Positions 52,570 to 61,713 are shown, numbered from the stretch's first letter. The stretch: DNA of 64,000 nt from Pseudomonas citrullilanati (GCF_030580855.1 NZ_JAUQOP010000001.1:62001-126000); one strand, 5' to 3'. Notes: generated by a model not told the origin, from the letters alone. Program-made: numbers and translations.

Positions 52570-54015
52570 ATGGCTTTAACAGTAAACACCAACCAGGCAT
52601 CTCTGAACGTACAGAAGAACCTGACCAACGCTTCGAACGCGCTGCAGACTTCGATGCAACGTCTGTCTTCCGGCTTGCGTATCAACAGCGCTAAAGACGA
52701 TGCGGCCGGTCTGCAAATCTCCAACCGTCTGACCAGCCAGATCAACGGCCTGCAGACTGCCATCAAGAACGCCGGTGACGGTATCTCCATCGCCCAGACT
52801 GCTGAAGGTGCGATGCAAGAATCCACCAACATCCTGCAGAAAATGCGTACCCTGGCCCTGGCTTCCGCCAACGGTTCGCCAAGCGCCGATGACCGTAAGT
52901 CGAACAACTCCGAATACGCCGCTCTGACCGCTGAGCTGAGCCGTATCGCTACCACCACCACCTTCGGTGGTCGCAAGATCCTCGACGGTTCGTTCGGTAC
53001 CACCGCTTTCCAAGTGGGCGCCAACGCCAACGAAACCATCAACATGACCCTGGGTGACGTGTCGGCCAACAACATCGGCTCCCAGCAGCTGAAAAGCGTG
53101 GCCATCGCGCCAAGCGCTACCGGTGTTGCCGGCGGTGCGATCGCTATCACCGGTGGTGGCCAGACCGCTAACATCACTGTTGCTGCCGGCCAGTCGGCCA
53201 AGGCTACCGCCGCTCAACTGAACGGTGCTGTAGGCGGCCTGTCGGCTACCGCTAGTACCGAAGTCAAGTTCGGTGTCAACACCGCAGCCATCACCGGTGC
53301 TGTTCCTGGCACCGCGAACTTCACCATCCAGGTAGGTTCGGGCACCGCAGTCAGCATGGTTGGTGTAACCGACACTGCTGGCCTGGCTGACCAACTGAAG
53401 TCCAACGCTGCCAAGCTGGGTATCAGCGTTAACTTCAACGCCACCACCAACAACCTGGAAATCAAGTCGGACACCGGTGAGAACATCACCCTGAACGCAG
53501 GTGACGCCAGCGCCATCGCCGGTATCACTGTAGCTGCCAAAGATGGTGCTGGTAACTACGGTGCCGCTGTAGCCGCCGCCGCTACCGCTATCCAGGTGAC
53601 CGGTGCTGTGTCCCTGAACTCCACCAACAGCTACTCGATGAACGGCGCTGGTGCTACCGGTCTGTTCGTAGCCGCCGGTACTACCGTCAGCTCGGTCAAG
53701 ACCGTAGTGAGCAACACCGACGTGACCACTGCAACCAACGCGCAAAACGCGGTTGACGTGATCACCCAGGCCATTGCCAACATCGACTCCCAGCGTGCTG
53801 ACCTCGGTGCCGTTCAAAACCGTTTCGACAGCACCGTGGCCAACCTGCGCAGCATCTCGGACAACTCCACCGCTGCTCGTGGTGTGGTCCAGGACGTCGA
53901 CTTCGCGTCGGAAACTGCTCAGCTGACCAAGCAACAAACCCTGCAACAGGCTTCCACCGCGATCCTGTCCCAGGCTAACCAGCTGCCAAACGCTGTACTG
54001 AAGCTGCTTCAGTAA
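52570..54015 (+). CDS. fliC: Flagellin FliC
   Basis: A 481-residue filament protein. The conserved D0/D1 ends are [20 protein letters not shown] and, at the C-terminus, [20 protein letters not shown]. The middle (about 165-385) is a Ser/Thr/Ala/Gly-rich variable domain with many possible O-glycosylation residues. The flg22 region (residues 30-51, [18 protein letters not shown]) is intact apart from substitutions relative to the P. aeruginosa epitope. Codon use favours GCT, GGT, GTA and ACC more than the neighbours, as in highly expressed genes. FliA promoter at 52463, RBS GAGGA, own weak terminator at 54039. Confidence 0.97.
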   Translation: MALTVNTNQASLNVQKNLTNASNALQTSMQRLSSGLRINSAKDDAAGLQISNRLTSQINGLQTAIKNAGDGISIAQTAEGAMQESTNILQKMRTLALASANGSPSADDRKSNNSEYAALTAELSRIATTTTFGGRKILDGSFGTTAFQVGANANETINMTLGDVSANNIGSQQLKSVAIAPSATGVAGGAIAITGGGQTANITVAAGQSAKATAAQLNGAVGGLSATASTEVKFGVNTAAITGAVPGTANFTIQVGSGTAVSMVGVTDTAGLADQLKSNAAKLGISVNFNATTNNLEIKSDTGENITLNAGDASAIAGITVAAKDGAGNYGAAVAAAATAIQVTGAVSLNSTNSYSMNGAGATGLFVAAGTTVSSVKTVVSNTDVTTATNAQNAVDVITQAIANIDSQRADLGAVQNRFDSTVANLRSISDNSTAARGVVQDVDFASETAQLTKQQTLQQASTAILSQANQLPNAVLKLLQ

Positions 54016-54038
54016 TCCCGGCGCTTGGTGACTGACGG

Positions 54039-54068
54039 AAGGGCGCGTTTACGTGCCCTTTCGTCTTT
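54039..54068 (+). terminator. Attenuator-like terminator between fliC and flaG
   Basis: AAGGGCGCG pairs with CGTGCCCTT around TTTA, followed by TCGTCTTTTC. The T-tract is interrupted, so partial read-through into flaG is expected. Confidence 0.6.
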
Positions 54069-54089
54069 TCCGTGAAGAGGAGATTCAGC

Positions 54090-54440
54090 ATGGACATGAG
54101 CGTTAAATTGAACCTGTCTTATCCTACCGTCGCCCCTCAGGCCGTAACCCCCGCGGCGGCTGCCAAGCAGGATGCGCCCAAGGTCGAAGCCGTGAAGTCG
54201 TTGGACGCCGAGCCTAAGCGCGAAGACCTGGAAAAGGCGGTGACCGATATCCAGGAGTTCGTACAGGCGGCCCAGCGCAAGCTGGATTTCTCTATCGATG
54301 ATTCTACCGGTCGAGTCGTGGTCAAGGTCATTGCGACTGAAAACGGTACCGTGATTCGTCAGATTCCTTCGGAAGCTGCATTGAAGTTGGCGCAAAGCCT
54401 ATCGGACGCCAGCAACCTGTTGTTCAATGACAGGGTCTGA
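54090..54440 (+). CDS. flaG: FlaG-family flagellar protein
   Basis: A 116-residue protein with a low-complexity Ala/Pro/Lys N-terminus (about 15-50) and the FlaG domain at 55-115 (VQAAQRKLDFSIDDSTGRVV, then TVIRQIPSEAALKLAQSLSD). FlaG influences filament length and follows fliC in Pseudomonas. The ATG at 54090 has AGGAG 8 bases upstream. The longer frame from GTG 54072 would start inside that RBS. Confidence 0.9.
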   Translation: MDMSVKLNLSYPTVAPQAVTPAAAAKQDAPKVEAVKSLDAEPKREDLEKAVTDIQEFVQAAQRKLDFSIDDSTGRVVVKVIATENGTVIRQIPSEAALKLAQSLSDASNLLFNDRV

Positions 54441-54443
54441 GCT

Positions 54444-54459
54444 GGCACGAATATTGTTG
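54444..54459 (+). promoter_or_regulatory. Probable sigma54 promoter of fliD (non-consensus -12)
   Basis: TGGCACGAATATTGTT has a perfect -24 block TGGCACG and correct spacing, but the -12 dinucleotide is GT (54457-54458) instead of GC. It begins three bases after the flaG stop and about 65 bp before fliD, where an RpoN promoter is expected. Confidence 0.55.
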
Positions 54460-54523
54460 CTATCGTTTTCCAAGGCGCTTGCAGTCAAGAAAACGGCAGC
54501 CACCAGATTAATGGAGAAATATG

Positions 54524-55912
54524 ATGGCGGGTACAACGGTTAGCGGTATTGGTTCGAACATCGATACTCAGTCGATCGTGGCGTCCCTGGTCGCCGCCGA
54601 GAAGGCGCCGAAACAGACCCAGATCAACAACCAGACGCTGAAAGCGACTACCTCGCTGTCGTCTATCGGCAAGATCCAGGCAGCTTTGGACGCGTTTCGT
54701 GGTGCGTTGGACAACATGAAGACGGCCTCCAGCTTCTCTGGCTTGAGCGGTACTTCCTCCGACGAAAAAGTCGCTACGGTCACCACGGGCAACGGCGCGG
54801 CTGCCGGCAGTTTTTCCCTGGTGGTCGACAAGCTGGCCACGGCCTCGAAGATCGCCAGCAAGGTCTTCGCCGGAGGCGCTTCTTCCGTGGTCAACGGCGG
54901 TTCCACGCCGACCACATTGAACATCAAGCAGGGTACCAATACCTTCGCAGTCAGCGTTCCCGCTGGCGCGACCCTGCAACAGGTCCGTGACTCCATCAAC
55001 TCCCAGTACGCCAACCAGGGCCTGAGCGCCAACATCGTGACGGATGCCAGCGGTTCTCGAATGGTATTGACGTCGACGACGACGGGTGTCGGCTCGGACT
55101 TGACCCTGACCGGAGACTCGGGTCTGGAAACCGGTACTTCGGTCCTGGGAACACCCCAGAACGCCCAGTATCGCCTCGATGGGCTGGCCATGGAATCCAA
55201 GACCAACACCATCGCGGACGCTGTGAGCGGTGTAACCCTCAAGCTGACAGGGGTGTCCGTGGTGCCGTCTGGCGGTACCGCGACGCCGACCACTATCTCG
55301 GTGGCCGCCAGCAGCTCGACGCTGAAGTCTTCGGTCAAGGGCTTTGTCGATTCCTACAACGCACTGATCAAGGCAGCCAACGCCGAGACGCAGGTCACCA
55401 CCAATGCCGACGGTACCGTGACCTCCGGTGCGCTGACGGGCGATGCTTCGCTGCGTTCGCTGTTGTCGGCGGTGCGTACCGAACTCAATGCAATGTCGGG
55501 CACCGGCCAGCTGAAGGCGCTTTCGCAGTTCGGCGTCCAGACCGACCAGAAGACCGGCATGCTGTCGATCAACGACAAGCTGTTCGACGCTGCGGCATTG
55601 ACCAATGCGGCGGACATCAATGGGATCTTCTCCGGCGATACCGGCCTGCTGGCGCGTCTGAAGACAGCCACCGAAAGTTTTGCCCAGAGCAAGACGGGGG
55701 TCTTTGCGGCACGTTCGGCCAGCCTCAGCGAAAGTCTGACTGATCTGAAAAAGCAGCAGGACACCTTGGATTCACGGATGGCAAGCCTGCAAACGAGCCT
55801 GATGGCCAAGTACACGGCCATGGACTCCCTGGTGGCCAAGCTGAGGGCTCAGGGTGACAACATCATGGCCACGCTCAATGCCTTGAACAAATCGTCGTCC
55901 TCAGACGATTGA
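54524..55912 (+). CDS. fliD: Flagellar filament cap protein FliD
   Basis: A 462-residue filament cap (HAP2). The N-terminus TVSGIGSNIDTQSIVASLVA and the C-terminus (DTLDSRMASLQTSLMAKYTA, MDSLVAKLRAQGDNIMATL) are the conserved D0/D1 coiled coils. The middle carries VSVPAGATLQQVRDSIN and GVTLKLTGVS. ATG 54524 is preferred over the adjacent ATG 54521 because it lies 7 bases from GGAG. Probably RpoN-dependent (54444). A strong terminator follows. Confidence 0.96.
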   Translation: MAGTTVSGIGSNIDTQSIVASLVAAEKAPKQTQINNQTLKATTSLSSIGKIQAALDAFRGALDNMKTASSFSGLSGTSSDEKVATVTTGNGAAAGSFSLVVDKLATASKIASKVFAGGASSVVNGGSTPTTLNIKQGTNTFAVSVPAGATLQQVRDSINSQYANQGLSANIVTDASGSRMVLTSTTTGVGSDLTLTGDSGLETGTSVLGTPQNAQYRLDGLAMESKTNTIADAVSGVTLKLTGVSVVPSGGTATPTTISVAASSSTLKSSVKGFVDSYNALIKAANAETQVTTNADGTVTSGALTGDASLRSLLSAVRTELNAMSGTGQLKALSQFGVQTDQKTGMLSINDKLFDAAALTNAADINGIFSGDTGLLARLKTATESFAQSKTGVFAARSASLSESLTDLKKQQDTLDSRMASLQTSLMAKYTAMDSLVAKLRAQGDNIMATLNALNKSSSSDD

Positions 55913-55927
55913 TTGAAATCAAGCGTG

Positions 55928-55970
55928 AAAAAACCCAGGCAGGCTGTAATGACAGCCGCCTGGGTTTTTT
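55928..55970 (+). terminator. Intrinsic terminator after fliD
   Basis: AAAAAACCCAGGC pairs with GCCTGGGTTTTTT and the inner GGCTGT/ACAGCC extends the stem around AATG. It would uncouple fliS from fliD unless read-through occurs. Confidence 0.9.
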
Positions 55971-55989
55971 CATGAGGGGCGCTCGGCGT

Positions 55990-56016
55990 TAAAGTTATGC
56001 GGTGCTCAGTCGACAT
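55990..56016 (+). promoter_or_regulatory. Possible FliA (sigma28) promoter of fliS
   Basis: TAAAGTT (55990) and, after 15 bases, GTCGACAT (56009-56016) resemble TAAA-N15-GCCGATAA. The -35 is perfect and the -10 matches five of eight bases. It lies 51 bp before fliS and just after the fliD terminator, where a promoter is needed. Confidence 0.45.
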
Positions 56017-56066
56017 AAAGACTAGAGCAATCCATTTTCATTAGTTGTCTGCTACGAGGTAGAAAC

Positions 56067-56471
56067 ATGAATCCCATGAGAGCCCTTCGCCAGTACCAGA
56101 AGGTCAATTCCCATGCCCAGATCTCTGAAGCCTCACCCCACCGGCTGGTCCAGATGCTGATGGAAGGTGGGCTGGATCGCATGGCGCAAGCCAAGGGCGC
56201 GATGGCTCGCGGTGACATCGCTCTCAAGGGGTTGATGCTGGGCAAGGCGGTGGACATCATCATTGGCCTGCGTGACGGCCTGAATCCGGAAAAGACCGAA
56301 GATCCGGCTTCGCTCCAGCAGCTCGACAATTTGTACGCCTACATGATGACGCGCCTGATGGAAGCCAATCGCAACAACGATGTCGCGATTATCGACGAAG
56401 TCTCGGGCCTGCTCGAAACCTTGAAGAGTGGCTGGGATGCCATCGCAGACCATGCGGCTGCCAATCAATAG
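56067..56471 (+). CDS. fliS: Flagellin export chaperone FliS
   Basis: A 134-residue helical chaperone that binds the flagellin C-terminus in the cytoplasm. Hallmarks are NPMRALRQYQKVNSHAQISE at the start, ASPHRLVQMLMEGGLDRMAQ, and the LDNLYAYMMTRLMEANRNND block. Length is normal. It follows fliD but behind a strong terminator, and a FliA-like promoter precedes it. The FliT-like gene follows 24 bp later. Confidence 0.95.
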   Translation: MNPMRALRQYQKVNSHAQISEASPHRLVQMLMEGGLDRMAQAKGAMARGDIALKGLMLGKAVDIIIGLRDGLNPEKTEDPASLQQLDNLYAYMMTRLMEANRNNDVAIIDEVSGLLETLKSGWDAIADHAAANQ

Positions 56472-56495
56472 GCCGTTGGGCCTGAGGATCACGTG

Positions 56496-56792
56496 ATGAG
56501 CCAAGCACTGCAGCGAATAGAACAAACCCGTGATGCGCTGGTCGATGCCCTCGCCGAGCGCAACTGGGAGGCGATCAGCCAGTTGGACCTGGCGTGCCGT
56601 TCTTGCATGGAGGACGTCCTGAGCGAGGCTCAAGTGGACGAGGCTGCGTTGCGGATGAATCTTGAGCAGTTGCTGGGGGTGTACAAGCAATTGCTCGAGG
56701 CGGCGACGGGGGAGCGCCAGGCGATCGTCGACGAGATGTCGCAAGTCCAACAAGCACAGAACGCCGCAAAGGTTTACCATCTGTTCGGTTAA
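56496..56792 (+). CDS. FliT-like flagellar chaperone
   Basis: A 98-residue helical protein (QRIEQTRDALVDALAERNWE; LEQLLGVYKQLLEAATGERQ) in the place of PA1096 between fliS and fleQ. Size and position fit FliT, the FliD export chaperone, although similarity to enteric FliT is weak. ATG 56496 is 7 bases after GAGGA. GTG at 56493 is the alternative. Co-transcribed with fliS. Confidence 0.75.
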   Translation: MSQALQRIEQTRDALVDALAERNWEAISQLDLACRSCMEDVLSEAQVDEAALRMNLEQLLGVYKQLLEAATGERQAIVDEMSQVQQAQNAAKVYHLFG

Positions 56793-56961
56793 CGCTCAGT
56801 TAATCCAAGTCCGCTGCGCCATAAATTTGACTGTGCACGGTTTTTTGACTTAACTAGTAGCTAATTACAGATTTGAGGCGTCTACAGGCATGACAAGTCT
56901 GCAAGCGTCTAGCTTGCCCCCTAATTTCGGGCATTGGGTTGACTAGGGAAGTTGCTATTGC

Positions 56962-58437
56962 ATGTGGCGTGAAACCAAAATTCTCCTGATCGATGACGAT
57001 AGCGTTCGCCGCCGTGACCTGGCGGTGATCCTGAATTTTCTTGGCGAAGAAAATCTGCCCTGTGGAAGCCACGACTGGCAGCAGGCCGTCGGCTCCTTGT
57101 CGTCCAGCCGTGAAGTCATTTGTGTCCTTATCGGGACCGTCAATGCTCCTGCTACGCTCTTGGGCTTGCTAAAGACACTCTCGACCTGGGATGAGTTCCT
57201 TCCGGTTTTGTTAATGGGCGAAAATTCTTCCCTTGACTTGCCAGAAGACCAGCGTCGCCGGGTGCTTTCCACCCTCGAAATGCCGCCCAGCTACAGCAAG
57301 TTGCTGGACTCGCTGCACCGTGCGCAGGTCTATCGCGAGATGTACGACCAGGCCCGCGAGCGCGGTCGGCATCGCGAGCCCAATCTTTTCCGCAGCCTGG
57401 TCGGCACCAGCCGGGCGATCCAGCATGTGCGCCAGATGATGCAGCAGGTCGCCGATACGGACGCCAGCGTGCTGATCCTGGGTGAGTCGGGCACTGGCAA
57501 GGAAGTGGTCGCGCGCAACCTGCACTATCACTCCAAGCGCCGTGAAGCGCCGTTCGTGCCGGTCAACTGCGGGGCGATTCCGGCCGAGTTGCTGGAAAGC
57601 GAGCTGTTCGGCCATGAGAAGGGCGCCTTCACCGGCGCGATCACCAGCCGCGCCGGGCGTTTCGAACTGGCCAATGGCGGCACGCTGTTTCTCGATGAGA
57701 TCGGCGACATGCCCCTGCCGATGCAGGTCAAGCTGCTGCGGGTCCTTCAAGAGCGCACCTTCGAGCGCGTGGGCAGCAACAAGACCCAGAGCGTCGACGT
57801 GCGGATCATTGCCGCGACCCACAAGAATCTCGAGAGCATGATCGAGATCGGCAGCTTCCGCGAAGACCTCTACTACCGCCTCAACGTATTCCCGATCGAA
57901 ATGGCGCCGCTGCGTGAACGGGTCGAAGACATTCCGTTGCTGATGAACGAGTTGATCTCGCGCATGGAGCATGAGAAGCGCGGTTCGATCCGCTTCAACT
58001 CGGCCGCGATCATGTCCCTGTGCCGCCATGGCTGGCCGGGCAACGTCCGTGAGCTGGCCAACCTGGTGGAGCGCATGGCGATCATGCATCCGTACGGCGT
58101 GATCGGGGTGAACGAGCTGCCGAAGAAATTCCGCTACGTCGACGATGAAGACGAGCAGATGGTCGACAGCCTGCGCAGCGACCTGGAAGAGCGGGTGGCG
58201 ATCAATGGCCACACGCCGGACTTCACCGCCAACGCCTTGTTGCCACCCGAGGGCCTGGATCTCAAGGATTACCTCGGCGGCCTGGAGCAAGGGTTGATCC
58301 AGCAGGCGTTGGACGATGCCAACGGGATCGTGGCCCGCGCCGCAGAGCGCTTGCGCATCCGTCGCACCACCCTGGTGGAGAAGATGCGCAAGTACGGCAT
58401 GAGCCGTCGCGAAGGAGATGAACAGGCGGATGATTGA
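56962..58437 (+). CDS. fleQ: Flagellar master regulator and c-di-GMP receptor FleQ
   Basis: A 491-residue sigma54-type activator. The N-terminal FleQ domain (1-120) is receiver-like ([16 protein letters not shown]) but not a normal phosphoacceptor. The AAA+ domain (about 145-385) has Walker A GESGTGKE (about 174), the intact sigma54 contact GAFTGA (about 222) and Walker [11 protein letters not shown]. The Fis-type helix-turn-helix is at about 450-485 ([20 protein letters not shown]). FleQ is known to activate flagellar genes and to control adhesin and polysaccharide genes according to c-di-GMP. It has its own 169-bp upstream region and a terminator after it, so it is transcribed alone. Confidence 0.97.
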   Translation: MWRETKILLIDDDSVRRRDLAVILNFLGEENLPCGSHDWQQAVGSLSSSREVICVLIGTVNAPATLLGLLKTLSTWDEFLPVLLMGENSSLDLPEDQRRRVLSTLEMPPSYSKLLDSLHRAQVYREMYDQARERGRHREPNLFRSLVGTSRAIQHVRQMMQQVADTDASVLILGESGTGKEVVARNLHYHSKRREAPFVPVNCGAIPAELLESELFGHEKGAFTGAITSRAGRFELANGGTLFLDEIGDMPLPMQVKLLRVLQERTFERVGSNKTQSVDVRIIAATHKNLESMIEIGSFREDLYYRLNVFPIEMAPLRERVEDIPLLMNELISRMEHEKRGSIRFNSAAIMSLCRHGWPGNVRELANLVERMAIMHPYGVIGVNELPKKFRYVDDEDEQMVDSLRSDLEERVAINGHTPDFTANALLPPEGLDLKDYLGGLEQGLIQQALDDANGIVARAAERLRIRRTTLVEKMRKYGMSRREGDEQADD

Positions 58438-58448
58438 CGCCTGTTTTC

Positions 58449-58478
58449 CAACCGCCTGATTTTCAGGCGGTTTTTTTT
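58449..58478 (+). terminator. Intrinsic terminator after fleQ
   Basis: AACCGCCTG pairs with CAGGCGGTT around ATTTT and is followed by eight T. It starts 12 bp after the fleQ stop and directly precedes the fleSR promoter. Confidence 0.9.
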
Positions 58479-58494
58479 CGGCACGGGTATTGCT
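58479..58494 (+). promoter_or_regulatory. Sigma54 promoter of fleSR
   Basis: CGGCACGGGTATTGCT has GG (58480-58481) and GC (58492-58493) ten bases apart and matches TGGCACG-N4-TTGCT at all but the first base. It lies 54 bp before the fleS ATG. Agrees with RpoN/FleQ control of fleSR in P. aeruginosa. Confidence 0.88.
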
Positions 58495-58547
58495 ACGCCC
58501 CTCGCAACGTTCCGTTTAACTGACGGTCAGCCAAGCGAGAGAGCCCG

Positions 58548-59762
58548 ATGAGCCAAGCCGCCCAAGCCCAGATGTCTCCTGTCCCCGATTCGGGACACCT
58601 GCCGTCCGCCGAACAGGCTGGCCGGCTTGGACTCGAGCAGGCCTTTTCGCTGTTCGACCAGATGTCCAGCCAACTGACCGACTCCTACAGCTTGCTGGAA
58701 GCCCGGGTGACCGAGCTCAAGGGCGAGCTGGCTGTGGTCAGTGCCCAGCGCATGCAGGAACTGGCGGAAAAGGAGCGCTTGGCCAATCGCCTGCAGAACC
58801 TTCTCGATTTGCTGCCAGGCGGGATCATCGTCATCGATGCCCACGGTCGCGTGCGCGAAGCCAACCCGGCCGCTTGCCAGTTGCTGGGGCTGCCGCTGGA
58901 GGGCGAACTGTGGCGGCACGTCATCGCCCGCTGCTTCGCCCCTCGCGAGGACGACGGTCACGAAGTGTCCCTCAAGAATGGCCGGCGGTTGTCCATCTCG
59001 ACCCGTTCGCTGGATGCCGAGCCGGGGCAACTGGTGTTGCTCAACGACCTGACTGAAACCCGTCACCTGCAAGACCAGTTGGCTCGCCATGAGCGCCTGT
59101 CTTCCCTGGGGCGGATGGTCGCATCCCTGGCTCACCAGATCCGTACGCCGCTCTCCGCCGCATTGCTCTACGCCAGCCATCTGACCGAGCAGTCTTTGCC
59201 GATGGAAACCCAGCAGCGGTTCGCCGGGCGCTTGAAGGAGCGTTTGCACGAGCTGGAGCACCAGGTGCGAGACATGCTGGTGTTCGCCCGCGGCGAGCTG
59301 CCGTTGACTGACCGCGTGACCCCCAAGGCCTTGCTGCAAGCCTTGCAGGCGGCCGCATCGACCCATGTACAGGGCCTGTCGATTCGTTGGCAATGCGACA
59401 GCCACGCCGGTGAGGTGCTGTGCAATCGCGACACCCTGGTGGGCGCGGTGTTGAATCTCATCGAGAATGCGGTCCAGGCCAGTGGCGACGAGATCCGGCT
59501 GAAAGTGCATCTCTATACCCGCGACAACACCTTGCGCCTGTGCATCAGTGACAGCGGCAGTGGCATCGAGCCGACCGTGCTGGCACGACTGGGCGAGCCG
59601 TTCTTTACCACCAAGACCACTGGAACGGGCCTCGGGCTGACCGTGGTCAAGGCCGTGGCCCGTGCTCACCAGGGAGAATTGCAACTGCGCTCGCGGTTGG
59701 GGCGTGGCACCTGTGCAACGGTGCTCCTGCCGCTGTTTGCCAGCGCGCCAGGAATGGAGTGA
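58548..59762 (+). CDS. fleS: Flagellar two-component sensor kinase FleS
   Basis: A 404-residue soluble histidine kinase without membrane helices. It has an N-terminal coiled coil (about 30-75), a PAS domain (about 80-175) and a HisKA dimerisation domain with the phosphorylated His in LAHQIRTPL (H196). The ATPase domain has NLIENAVQAS, DSGSGI and GTGLGL. It phosphorylates FleR, encoded immediately downstream. Expressed from the sigma54 promoter at 58479. Confidence 0.95.
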   Translation: MSQAAQAQMSPVPDSGHLPSAEQAGRLGLEQAFSLFDQMSSQLTDSYSLLEARVTELKGELAVVSAQRMQELAEKERLANRLQNLLDLLPGGIIVIDAHGRVREANPAACQLLGLPLEGELWRHVIARCFAPREDDGHEVSLKNGRRLSISTRSLDAEPGQLVLLNDLTETRHLQDQLARHERLSSLGRMVASLAHQIRTPLSAALLYASHLTEQSLPMETQQRFAGRLKERLHELEHQVRDMLVFARGELPLTDRVTPKALLQALQAAASTHVQGLSIRWQCDSHAGEVLCNRDTLVGAVLNLIENAVQASGDEIRLKVHLYTRDNTLRLCISDSGSGIEPTVLARLGEPFFTTKTTGTGLGLTVVKAVARAHQGELQLRSRLGRGTCATVLLPLFASAPGME

Positions 59763-59767
59763 AGGTA

Positions 59768-61159
59768 ATGACTAAGGTACTGCTGGTGGAGGATGATCGG
59801 GCCCTGCGCGAAGCGCTGGCCGATACGCTGATGCTGGCCGGGCACGACTACATCGCCGTCGGTTCGGCGGAAGAAGCGTTGCTGGCCGTGGGCCGGGAGG
59901 CGTTCAGCCTGGTGGTCAGCGACGTCAACATGCCGGGCATGGACGGCCATCAGTTGCTGGGCCTGTTGCGTGCCCGCCAGCCGCAACTGCCGGTGCTGCT
60001 GATGACGGCCCACGGTGCCGTCGAGCGGGCGGTGGATGCGATGCGCCAGGGTGCGGCCGATTACCTGGTCAAGCCGTTCGAACCCAAGGCGCTGATGGAC
60101 CTCGTGGCTCGCCACGCGTTGGGCAGTCTGGGTGCCGAAGGCGAAGGGCCGGTGGCCATCGAGCCGGCCAGTGCCCAGTTGCTGGAGTTGGCCGCGCGAG
60201 TGGCGCGCAGTGATTCGACCGTGTTGATTTCCGGTGAATCGGGTACCGGCAAGGAGGTGCTGGCGCGCTACATTCACCAGCAATCGCGCCGCGCCAACGA
60301 ACCGTTCATCGCCATAAACTGCGCGGCAATTCCCGACAACATGCTCGAAGCCACTTTGTTCGGCCACGAAAAAGGCTCGTTCACCGGCGCCATCGCCGCC
60401 CAGGCGGGCAAGTTCGAGCAGGCCGACGGCGGCACCATCCTGCTCGATGAAATCTCCGAAATGCCTATGGGGCTGCAAGCCAAGCTGCTGCGGGTCCTGC
60501 AGGAACGGGAAGTGGAGCGGGTCGGTGCGCGCAAGCCCATCAGCCTGGATATCCGCGTGGTGGCGACCACCAACCGCGACCTGGCCGGCGAAGTGGCGGC
60601 GGGGCGTTTCCGTGAGGACCTGTATTACCGCCTGTCGGTCTTCCCGCTGGCCTGGCGACCGCTGCGCGAGCGCACTGCCGATATCCTGCCGCTGGCCGAA
60701 CGCCTCCTGGCCCGTCACGTCAACAAAATGAAGCACGCCGCCGCCAGGTTTTCCCCTCAGGCCCAGGCCTGCCTGATTGCCTACCCATGGCCGGGTAACG
60801 TCCGGGAGCTGGACAACGCCATTCAGCGGGCGCTGATCCTGCAACAGGGCGGCGTGATCCAGCCGGAGGATTTCTGCCTGGCCGGCCCGGTGGCCTGCGC
60901 GCCATTGCCTGCATTGTCGACGGTGTCGCCCGTGATGGCTGTGCCTGCGAGCGAGGTCGAGGGCGAATCGGCTGGCGCCTTGGGGGATGATCTGCGTCGT
61001 CGTGAATTCCAGATGATCATCGACACCCTGCGGGCCGAGCGCGGCCGGCGCAAGGAAGCGGCCGAGCGCCTGGGCATCAGCCCTCGCACCCTGCGCTACA
61101 AGTTGGCGCAGATGCGCGACGCCGGTATGGATGTCGAGGCGTACCTGTTCGCCAGTTGA
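59768..61159 (+). CDS. fleR: Sigma54-dependent flagellar response regulator FleR
   Basis: A 463-residue NtrC-type activator of late flagellar genes. The receiver domain (1-115) carries the acceptor Asp in VVSDVNMPGMDG (D52). The AAA+ domain (about 135-365) has Walker A GESGTGKE, Walker B ILLDEISEMP and the sigma54 contact loop as GSFTGA rather than GAFTGA. The C-terminal Fis helix-turn-helix is KEAAERLGISPRTLRYKLAQ. ATG 59768 lies 8 bases from GGAG at the fleS end, so translation is coupled to fleS. Confidence 0.95.
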   Translation: MTKVLLVEDDRALREALADTLMLAGHDYIAVGSAEEALLAVGREAFSLVVSDVNMPGMDGHQLLGLLRARQPQLPVLLMTAHGAVERAVDAMRQGAADYLVKPFEPKALMDLVARHALGSLGAEGEGPVAIEPASAQLLELAARVARSDSTVLISGESGTGKEVLARYIHQQSRRANEPFIAINCAAIPDNMLEATLFGHEKGSFTGAIAAQAGKFEQADGGTILLDEISEMPMGLQAKLLRVLQEREVERVGARKPISLDIRVVATTNRDLAGEVAAGRFREDLYYRLSVFPLAWRPLRERTADILPLAERLLARHVNKMKHAAARFSPQAQACLIAYPWPGNVRELDNAIQRALILQQGGVIQPEDFCLAGPVACAPLPALSTVSPVMAVPASEVEGESAGALGDDLRRREFQMIIDTLRAERGRRKEAAERLGISPRTLRYKLAQMRDAGMDVEAYLFAS

Positions 61160-61181
61160 ATGACGTGTACCTGATACCCCT

Positions 61182-61267
61182 GTGGGAGCGGGCTTGCTCG
61201 CGAAGCGTTTGACCAGTCGCCGTCGCGTGGACTGAACCACCGCTTTGGCGAACGGGCCCGCTCCCAC
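61182..61267. repeat. REP pair, GTGGGAGCGGGC variant
   Basis: Arms GTGGGAGCGGGCTTGCTCGC (61182) and GGGCCCGCTCCCAC (ending 61267) with flanking CGAAGCG/CGCTTTGGCG are inverted around about 35 bp. It separates fleR from the fliE promoter by only about 30 bp. Confidence 0.8.
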
Positions 61268-61294
61268 GCGCATTTATTCTGACGGTCATGGAGC

Positions 61295-61310
61295 TGGCAC
61301 CCTTGTTGCT
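61295..61310 (+). promoter_or_regulatory. Sigma54 promoter of fliEFG
   Basis: TGGCACCCTTGTTGCT has GG (61296-61297) and GC (61308-61309) ten bases apart, with an almost perfect TGGCAC/TTGCT pair. It lies 62 bp before the fliE ATG, as expected for the RpoN/FleQ-driven fliEFGHIJ operon. Confidence 0.9.
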
Positions 61311-61371
61311 ACTCCCTGGGTACCCGCTGAGTAAGTGTCAAAAAAACGCGGGCCGCCAATGAGAGTAGACC

Positions 61372-61698
61372 ATGAGCCAAGGTATTGAATTTAATCGATT
61401 GATGTTGGACATGCGGGCCATGCAAATGGACGCCATGGCCCAGCCCAAGTCGGTCGCGGTCCCCCAGGTGGGTGGCAGCAGCTTTTCCGACATGCTCGGT
61501 CAGGCCGTCAATAAAGTGAACGATACCCAGCAAGCGTCGAACCAATTAGCCAGTGCTTTCGAAATTGGCAAGAGTGGTGTCGACCTCACCGACGTGATGA
61601 TCTCTTCGCAGAAAGCCAGTGTCTCGTTCCAGGCGTTGACCCAGGTTCGCAACAAACTGGTTCAAGCCTATCAAGACATCATGCAGATGCCGGTTTAA
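61372..61698 (+). CDS. fliE: Flagellar hook-basal body protein FliE
   Basis: A 108-residue export-gate/rod adaptor joining the MS ring and rod. The conserved C-terminal half is readable: [20 protein letters not shown], then [20 protein letters not shown] and [16 protein letters not shown]. Length is normal. First gene of the operon with fliF 15 bp downstream. Confidence 0.96.
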   Translation: MSQGIEFNRLMLDMRAMQMDAMAQPKSVAVPQVGGSSFSDMLGQAVNKVNDTQQASNQLASAFEIGKSGVDLTDVMISSQKASVSFQALTQVRNKLVQAYQDIMQMPV

Positions 61699-61713
61699 GG
61701 AAACTATTGAGTC

